DNA of 56,618 nt from Cochliopodium minus (Eukaryota > Discosea > Himatismenida > Cochliopodiidae). The number at the start of each line of letters is the position of its first letter. The first letter of the stretch is position 1. Made by a program: the position numbers and the translations under genes. A model generated the notes under the pieces. That model was not told the origin of the DNA and searched no databases. It saw nothing but the letters and a program-made list of their open reading frames with translations. The DNA is taken from positions 37,862 to 94,479 of the forward strand of contig JAMYWO010000055.1 of NCBI GenBank assembly GCA_024220525.1, in the 5' to 3' direction. Positions 49,601-56,618 of the stretch are shown piece after piece.

Positions 49601-51832
49601 AAATTGATTGGGGATAGGAGAAGAGAGGTGTTGTTGAGAGGAAAGAAAGAGTTCTTCTTCTGCTTCGTCATAGACAATCATTCGAGCTATTTGAGTGAAT
49701 TTAACAAACTCTACAGAAGAAAAAGAAGATTGAAGGATGGGAAGATGAGCAGAGATTCTGAAAGTAGGGAGATGGGGAGATTCTATCAAACAGTGTTCCA
49801 ATGCAACTTTAAGATCAAATTTATCGAAAATAGGGGAACATTTTTTATGGGAAAGGAGTTTGTGGAAATCAATTTCGTTCCAATCCCAACCTTCTTTTTT
49901 CTTATCAATGCTTATCATTCTCACTGATATCTTTTTCATTATTATTTCAAATTTTTCATAAAATTCTTCATTTTCTTTCTCACTCTCATTTTCATTCTCA
50001 TTTTCGTTTTTTAAAAGAGAAGAAGGAGAAGGAGAAAAAGAAGAAGGAGGAGAAGAAACAGTATTGATGAGAATGTTACCAAGAGAAGAAACAAGGAAAG
50101 AAAAGGAAGGAGAATAAAAATCTTCAGGAACCCAAAAGAAAGGGGCCTCCACATCCACATTTAATTCAAATCTCTTTTTTTTTTGAAGAGCATTCAAAAG
50201 TTGCATTTTTGTTTGTTTTTTGAGAATTTCCACAGAATCCCTTGCGTACATTTGCAAATCTCTCATCGTGGTAGATTCTCCTCCTTCGTCAAAAAACTTT
50301 ACAATGTTCAAAAGGGTGGGTTTTGAAAACAAAACATGAACTGGCTCCGATTTAATTTTTACTCTGTAATCAATTTCCTCATTATCTATTGGATTCACCT
50401 CCAACTCTATTTCCCACAACTTTTTTTCTTCTCTTTTTTCCTTTTTCTCTTCTCTGCCTTTTTTGTTCTCTTCAAAGTTGGGATTGTTATGATGAAGAAG
50501 AAGGTTGGGATCATCATGGAAAAGGGAGAAAGGAGAGAGGATCAAGAGTTGTTTATTTGTTATGGTGTGAGAATCTGAAACAGTGCAAGAAAGAAGAGAA
50601 GAACGAATGAGTTGCGAATCTTGTCTCAACAAAACACTAAATGAAAATTCTCTGAAAATAGTTTTAAATATCGAAATCCTTTTCCTTTTTTCTTCTTCTT
50701 TATTGTTTTCTTCTTTGTTTTCTTTTCCTTCTTTGTTTCCTTCTTTGTTTCCTTCTATGTTGGTTTTTAGAGGTTGGTGAGAAGAAAGGAGATCAATGAA
50801 ACCAGAGGAAAGATGAAAGAGGATTTTGGTGGAAACATAATGTTTGGGAAAATCAAAGTGTTTAAGAGAATCATTTTCAGAATACTCTACTGTTTCATAT
50901 AATTCTTTCATTAAGAGGGGATTTATTTTTTCTTCCTCCATTTCGTTTTCTTTTTTCTCTTTTTTCTCTTCTCCCCATTTTGGTGCGTACGAAGTTGCTG
51001 TGTTCCACATCCATCCCCATAACCCTCCTCCTCCTTGTTTCTTACTTTGGTTACTCGTGTTTTCGTTATTTCCACTACTACCGTTGTTATCATCACTATT
51101 GTTATTGAGACTGTTACTGCTGTTGTTGTTATTCTCATAATTACTATGAACGCTATCATTATCTCCTTTTTCTTTATTATCTTTTTTACTGTTACTAATA
51201 TTACTATTATTGTTACTGCTATTCTTCTTTCCTTTTTCTTTTTTTACAAAAGCCCTTGCCAATGATCTGTACCTGTTTGTTTAATATAAATTAAACTTAA
51301 ATCAATCTAATAAATATACAAGGTGAATAAAAAATGAAAATTATTTAAAAATAAGTGAATTATTAAATAATACGTGAAATAATTAAAATAAATCAAATTA
51401 ACCAAAAAATAAGTGAAATAAATCAAAATAAATTAAAATATTAAATAAAAAAGTGAATTAATTAATAAAAATATAAATATAAATACGAGAGAAACAAAAT
51501 AATAAAGTATCTTTTTTTTTTAAAAAAAAAAAAGAGAGGATGAAAAGGAGTACAGTAAAATATCTTCGTAAACGAGGATTTGTTCAAGAAGTTCGAGTTT
51601 GGAGGAATTTTGAGGAGAAAGTTTGGAAGAAGATAAAAAAAGGGAGTAAAGATTAATGTACTCTATTCTTTCTTTTTTTCTTTTTTTCATAGAATCCCAT
51701 TTCCATTTCTTTTTTTCTTCTTCAATGTCCATCATCACCGCTTTTATTGCAAATCTCCACCATCCTATTGGATCTTTCTTTGGTCCTTCTTCTGGTTTCA
51801 ATTTATGGTACTGTTAAAAAAAATTTAAAAAA

Positions 51833-51900
<68 letters not shown>

Positions 51901-53706
51901 TAATAATAATAACAATAATAATAAATAAATAATTATTAAAATGTCATCCATCAAATAGTAATATGTCATCCATCATAGTAAAAATATTTAAAAATTATTA
52001 AAATTTTAAAATAATTAAAAATATGGTAATATGTCATCCATCAAAGAGTATAAAAAAAATAAAAAAATAAAAAATAGTAATGTCATCACATAGTAAATAA
52101 AGAAAAATGAAAAAAATATTCAAAAATTAATTAAAAAAAAATTATGAAGGCTTTGAATAATAAATAAAATGGAGAAATGAAAATTAAAAGAGAAAGTAGA
52201 AAGAAAGTTCTATAAAGAGATGTAAAGAGGTGCACATATTTAAAGAGATGCATATATAAAGATGTATAGAAAAAGGAAAAAAGAAAAACCCTGAGTTTGG
52301 TGGAATGTTCAGAGAAATGATCATTGGCATTAATCATGGCTTTGAATTGATCTTTGTTAAGAATGAGACCTATTTGATCAAAAATGAGATCGAATTGGTA
52401 TTTTGGAATATTCAAATTTTTAAGTTGATCTTTATTCATTATTATTTTCAGTTTCCCTGATATTGGTGATAAAAGACTTTCGTTCTTAATTTCCCCATTC
52501 TTTTCATTTTTTGAAGAATAAATCTTTTTTTTTTTTTGAGAAATAAAATAATAAATTTAAAAAAAAAAAACAATTAAATAAAAATGAGAAATAATTTAAA
52601 ATGAATTAAAATACAGGGTAAATAAATTATTAATAATTAAATAATTTTAAAAGAAATTTAATCAAAAAAAAAAAAAGAAAAGAAAAGAAATTACCAAGTC
52701 CCTAAATTTATCACACATTTCAGTGATATTATCATAAACGATGGGTTGATGAGAAGGACCAGTGTTACAATAAACAGAGAAATTTTGAAGTTGAACCAAT
52801 TTATGTACAATGTCCACGTTATGATCCAAGTATGTTGGTATCCAATTTTCATCTGTTGTTTCTGCCTCAAATGATTCCAGTGTTATTCCAAACGAAAATG
52901 GTGTTGATGTATGATCTGAAATGTCATGTTCATATCTTTTAAAAGCAAAATTAATAATTAAAATATTTAAATGAAAATTAAAATTAATTAAAAAAAAGAA
53001 ATCAAAAAAAAAAAAATTAAATACATAAAAATCAAAAGGAATTTTAAATATAATGAAAAAAAAAGGGGCAATGTTTTTACCTAATATGAACATTTTTGAT
53101 GAAAACTTGTAAATTATTGATGATTTTGGTGATTAATCTCCCAGTAAAACTATCATTCGAATCTTTTTTGTTATCAGTTGAATCATCTGATTGCATCATT
53201 TCAGCAATAGCCAATCTTTTTTGTTTTGTGTTTTGTGATCTTTTAAATTCTGATTCTTCATCATATTTTGTAAAACTTTTTGGTGTTGCCAAAAGATAAA
53301 GACCTTCAATCGATATGATCGAAGGTGAATTTTTCAATGAAGACCAAGGTATCTTCAAATTTACTTTTTCCAAATATCCTTTTTTTTAATTTTTAAATAA
53401 TGTTTAATTTCCTAATATTTGAAGTGATGTTTATTTGGTTTTTTTATTTAGGTATTGGTTTTATATGATTTATGGTTCTCACTATTATTTTCTCCTATTT
53501 GAATATAAAAAGGATTATAAACCTGATTTGACAAATATTGGTAAATCAAGCTCTGAAAGAGCATCAGATCTCAATTCCAATTTTTCAAGAGAAACATCTC
53601 CAGATCCAATTGCCATCTTCAAATTCTTTTTTTCGATTCCTAATACATATTTTCCCAAATATCCTGCCAATATTTTTGCTGCAACTCCTTCAATCAAAGA
53701 ATTCAT
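40688..53706 (-). CDS. VPS13: VPS13 bridge-like lipid transfer protein
   Basis: Giant rod that channels phospholipids between organelles at contact sites. The whole gene is here, about 13 kb and roughly 3,500 aa in about fourteen exons. The N-terminal chorein domain starts MNSLIEGVAAKILAGYLGKYV and continues KMAIGSGDVSLEKLELR, SIEGLYLLATP and HIRYEHD. A Ser/Asn/Lys-rich insert lies at 51.0-51.2 kb, and acidic inserts at 45.4-45.8 and 46.4-47.7 kb. The exon at about 45.02-41.73 kb (over 3 kb) carries the VPS13 adaptor-binding repeats, each with the invariant Asn (YICNKTGVLIWY, WIINETGLPLLYR, LVNNTQNILIF, YKIINKSSYKIKM), then the APT1-like part. Next come LALLDNVGEGVKDFVAGM, the ATG2-like helices (FGARDLGIGFFKGVTG, EGVAGFFKGISRGVTG) and a C-terminal PH-like domain (YLRHILLVDHILLFTEKTLVF). 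Stop at 40688. Confidence 0.93.
51838..51925. repeat. (AAT)n microsatellite in a VPS13 intron
   Basis: About 29 trinucleotide units with a few AAC variants, on the gene strand (ATT)n. Expected to be length-variable. Confidence 0.92.
51940..52095. repeat. Dispersed short repeat ATGTCATCCATCA in a VPS13 intron
   Basis: Three copies of ATGTCATCCATCA (near 51941, 51962 and 52030) plus a shortened one (ATGTCATCACA near 52080), each followed by an (A)TAGTA/GAGTA tail, separated by AT spacers. Looks like decayed minisatellite units. Confidence 0.7.
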
Positions 53707-54001
53707 TTTATTTTTTTTAAAAATTATAAATAATCAAAGAGTGAAATAAGTTTAAGAGAATTCCTTTTTTATTTGAAATAACTGAATATTATATTATGGT
53801 TTGAAATCTTCCACAAAAATTGCTTTCCTCTCTGAAATTTAAATAGAAAATCCAAGAAATTGTTACAAATTAACGAATTAATTTATTGAAAGAGAAAAAA
53901 GTGATTATTTTTATTGTATTTTTTTATTTTTTATTTTTTTTTATTTGGTTATATATTTAAACAAATCAGGGTATATATTTCTTTTTGGAAATCAAAATTT
54001 T

Positions 54002-54785
<784 letters not shown>

Positions 54786-55318
54786 TTAAATCTGATATAT
54801 AAAAATTAAAATATTCAAATTATCAAACAAAATTTTTTGAATTTTGGTATGATGAATAATTAAATAAAGGAATGAAAAAGTTTTATACCTTATTTTTTTT
54901 GGAATAAAAGAGATAAATTTTTTTTTTTATATTTTTTTAATATTTTAATATTTCAACTATAAAAAATAAAAAAAAAAATACTTATTCTTTTTTTTATTTT
55001 TTTGTATATGTATTTTGTTGTGAATAGAATGATTCACCCTTCTCAAATTGCAATTTTTATCAAATAATCAAAATTAAAATTTAAATCAACGTTGAAGGAA
55101 TAAATAAATTAAAACTCCTTTTTAAATTATTTTTTGAAAAAAGGGAAGCTGGTAAAACTCATTTTTAAAAATTAAAGTATTAAAATTGAAAATAAAATTA
55201 TAGAACAAAAAGAAGAAAATTTTCTTTTTTTTTTGGAAATTAAATAAATTTAATTTGGAAATAATTAATATAAAAGATAATTAAAAATTAAAAAAGGAAA
55301 GAATTAAATGTATTTTTC
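54786..55318. other. Intergenic region between ARF and asparagine synthetase 3' part
   Basis: About 530 bp of AT-rich sequence containing the ARF promoter and the asparagine synthetase 3' flank. Nothing further recognised. Confidence 0.55.
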
Positions 55319-56190
55319 TTAGTTCAAGTTTGTTTGCAAATGAACTTTTTGAGCTCTTCCCGAAGGATCTTTTGAAGCACCCCAAGTAGGAACCCAAGCC
55401 ATCACAGTTTTGGCACTTTCATCTTCTGGGAACATTTCTTTTTCAAATTTAAATAAAAAACAAAAATAAATTTTTTTATTTTTGAAAAATTAAAAAAAGA
55501 GGAAAATTACCAACAAACATGGTTCTATACCAATATGCTTCTTTGGTTTGAGGAGTGTTAATTGGAAATCTCTTTTCAGCTTGAGAAAGTTCTTCGTTTG
55601 AAACTCTTTTTTCTGCTTCTTCCTTCAATGTATCAATCCAACTGAACCCCACTCCATCTGAAAATTGTTCTATTTTTTTAAAGAAAAAAAAGTTATTTTA
55701 AAATAAGGGATTAAAGTAAAAAAAGGATTAAAAGTTCTAAAAGAATTATTATCTTCATAAAGGATTATTATAAAGTTATTAAAAGTTCTAAAAGAATTAT
55801 TATCTTTTTTTTTATAATTTAATAAAATTGATTTGAAAAAACCTTTTTGTCTCCAGAGAACTTCTTTAGGGAGATAAGGAGATTCAGGAGTATCAAAAGC
55901 TTTCCTTAAAATGTATTTTTCAATTCTATCTTTTTCATGAAGTTTGTGTTTGCAATCAATACTCATAATCACGTCCAAAAATTCCTTATCCAAAAATGGT
56001 ACTCTTGCCTATTTATTTTTTTAATTTTAAAATTTAACAAAAACAAATTTTTTGAAAAATTTAAAAATTTTACTTCCACCCCCCATGCCTTTTTAAAGAA
56101 ACCAAAAATATTAATTTTAAAAAAAAAATAAAACAAATATTAATATTTTTTTTTCAAAAAAAAGCAAATACCATGGTACTCTTGTTTGCT
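55319..56190 (-). CDS. Asparagine synthetase, 3' part (synthetase domain C-terminus)
   Basis: Five exons of the C-terminal half: 56172-56190 (19 nt, part of RANKSTM), 56074-56088 (15 nt, AWGVE), about 56010-55842, about 55663-55511 and about 55440-55319. Together they read [24 protein letters not shown], then [39 protein letters not shown] and the end [19 protein letters not shown]. This is the family's strongly conserved core next to the ATP site, with the normal C-terminal tail of eukaryotic ASNS. Exons upstream (SGGLDSS region and the glutaminase domain) are not found in 56191-56618. The N-terminal half of an asparagine synthetase sits at 102-1399 on the same strand. Confidence 0.92.
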
Positions 56191-56350
56191 CTTTAAAGTT
56201 TTTAAATTTTTTTTTTTAAAAAAATATTATTAGTTTAGTCATAATAAATTGTTATGTTAGTACATTTTATATAAACAATTCTTGATATGACGTAATGTTA
56301 AAAAGAAGTGAACAATAATGAAAATTTGTTAGTAAAAATGATTGTTAACA

Positions 56351-56452
56351 GGATCAATATTAATCAACATACACGCAAATGATAATATGATAATTTGGAT
56401 CATTGATCAATTATATAGTATCTTATGAGATATAAATATTGATCCAAATTAT
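56351..56452. repeat. Overlapping inverted repeats
   Basis: ATAATTTGGATCA (56390-56402) and its perfect complement TGATCCAAATTAT (56440-56452) form 13-bp arms around a 37-nt loop. A second pair, GGATCAATATT (56351-56361) and AATATTGATCC (56435-56445), overlaps the right arm, so two alternative hairpins are possible. Function unknown. Confidence 0.7.
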
Positions 56453-56529
56453 ATTGAGCAGATTAAATTCTCACAAAAAAATTTTCAATGTAAATTGTAA
56501 TGTTATTGTGTATAAGAGTAATGATGCAG

Positions 56530-56618
56530 TAGAGTAATATTAATACAAATAGAGTAATATTAGAATACATAGAGTAATATTAAGGTATATAGAGTAATAT
56601 TAGAATACATAGAGTAAT
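56530..56618. repeat. 20-bp tandem minisatellite at the right window edge
   Basis: Four full units and a partial one of AGAGTAATATTAGAATACAT-type sequence (third and fifth blocks vary by a few bases); the window ends inside the array. A lone AGAGTAATG occurs just upstream near 56515. Confidence 0.93.

Noticed and set aside
56351-56452. Terminal inverted repeats of a small DNA transposon
   Set aside because: The arms are only 11-13 bp, nested, and no target-site duplication or second copy is visible in the window.

Overview
This is a very AT-rich piece of nuclear DNA from a unicellular eukaryote. Genes use the standard code, are packed about every 2-3 kb, lie on both strands, and are cut by many short GT-AG introns rich in T on the coding strand. 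Prohibitin and a mitochondrial carrier show that it has mitochondria. DMC1 shows meiotic recombination machinery. A secreted phospholipase B-like protein, Asn/Gln-rich tracts and a THG1-like protein would suit an amoeboid protist, but I cannot place the organism from sequence alone. I see no retroelement, DNA transposon, tRNA, rRNA or CRISPR array.

Left part (1-10.3 kb): 5' half of asparagine synthetase (-), EF-hand calcium sensor (-), fatty acid desaturase (-), the 3' part of a SAPS-domain PP6 regulatory subunit (+), an AT-hook DNA-binding protein (-) and a disrupted kinase-like locus (-). Middle (10.3-32 kb): a GT25 plus lysyl-hydroxylase-type glycosyltransferase chain (-), an unrecognised gene with a Gln-rich tail (-), an AN1-AN1-PB1 protein (+), a leucine-rich-repeat protein (-), DMC1 (-), a THG1-like 3'-5' polymerase (+), an orphan gene (+), PP1 inhibitor-2 (+), a mitochondrial carrier (-), glucose-6-phosphate isomerase (-) and prohibitin (-). 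Right part (32-56.6 kb): phospholipase B-like (+), ZNG1/CobW GTPase (+), CAF1 deadenylase with a prion-like N-terminus (-), a 13-kb VPS13 (-), ARF GTPase (-) and the 3' half of asparagine synthetase (-).

These are mostly unlinked housekeeping genes; I see no operon-like cluster. VPS13 (lipid transfer) and ARF (vesicle budding) are adjacent membrane-traffic genes. SAPS and inhibitor-2 both act on PPP-family phosphatases but are 17 kb apart.

The strongest unusual signal is gene architecture. Internal exons of 8, 9, 9, 15, 15, 16, 17, 17, 19, 19 and 19 nt are needed to restore conserved motifs in at least seven unrelated genes, and many acceptors read AAG after an A-run. The second is that both window ends break inside an asparagine synthetase gene on the same strand, one end with the N-terminal half and the other with the C-terminal half. 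That suggests a duplicated gene, a circular molecule with a gap, or an assembly artefact. Other points are an AN1-PB1 fusion, a chain of three glycosyltransferase modules with no hydroxylase, and a SAPS gene that starts abruptly next to an ambiguous base.
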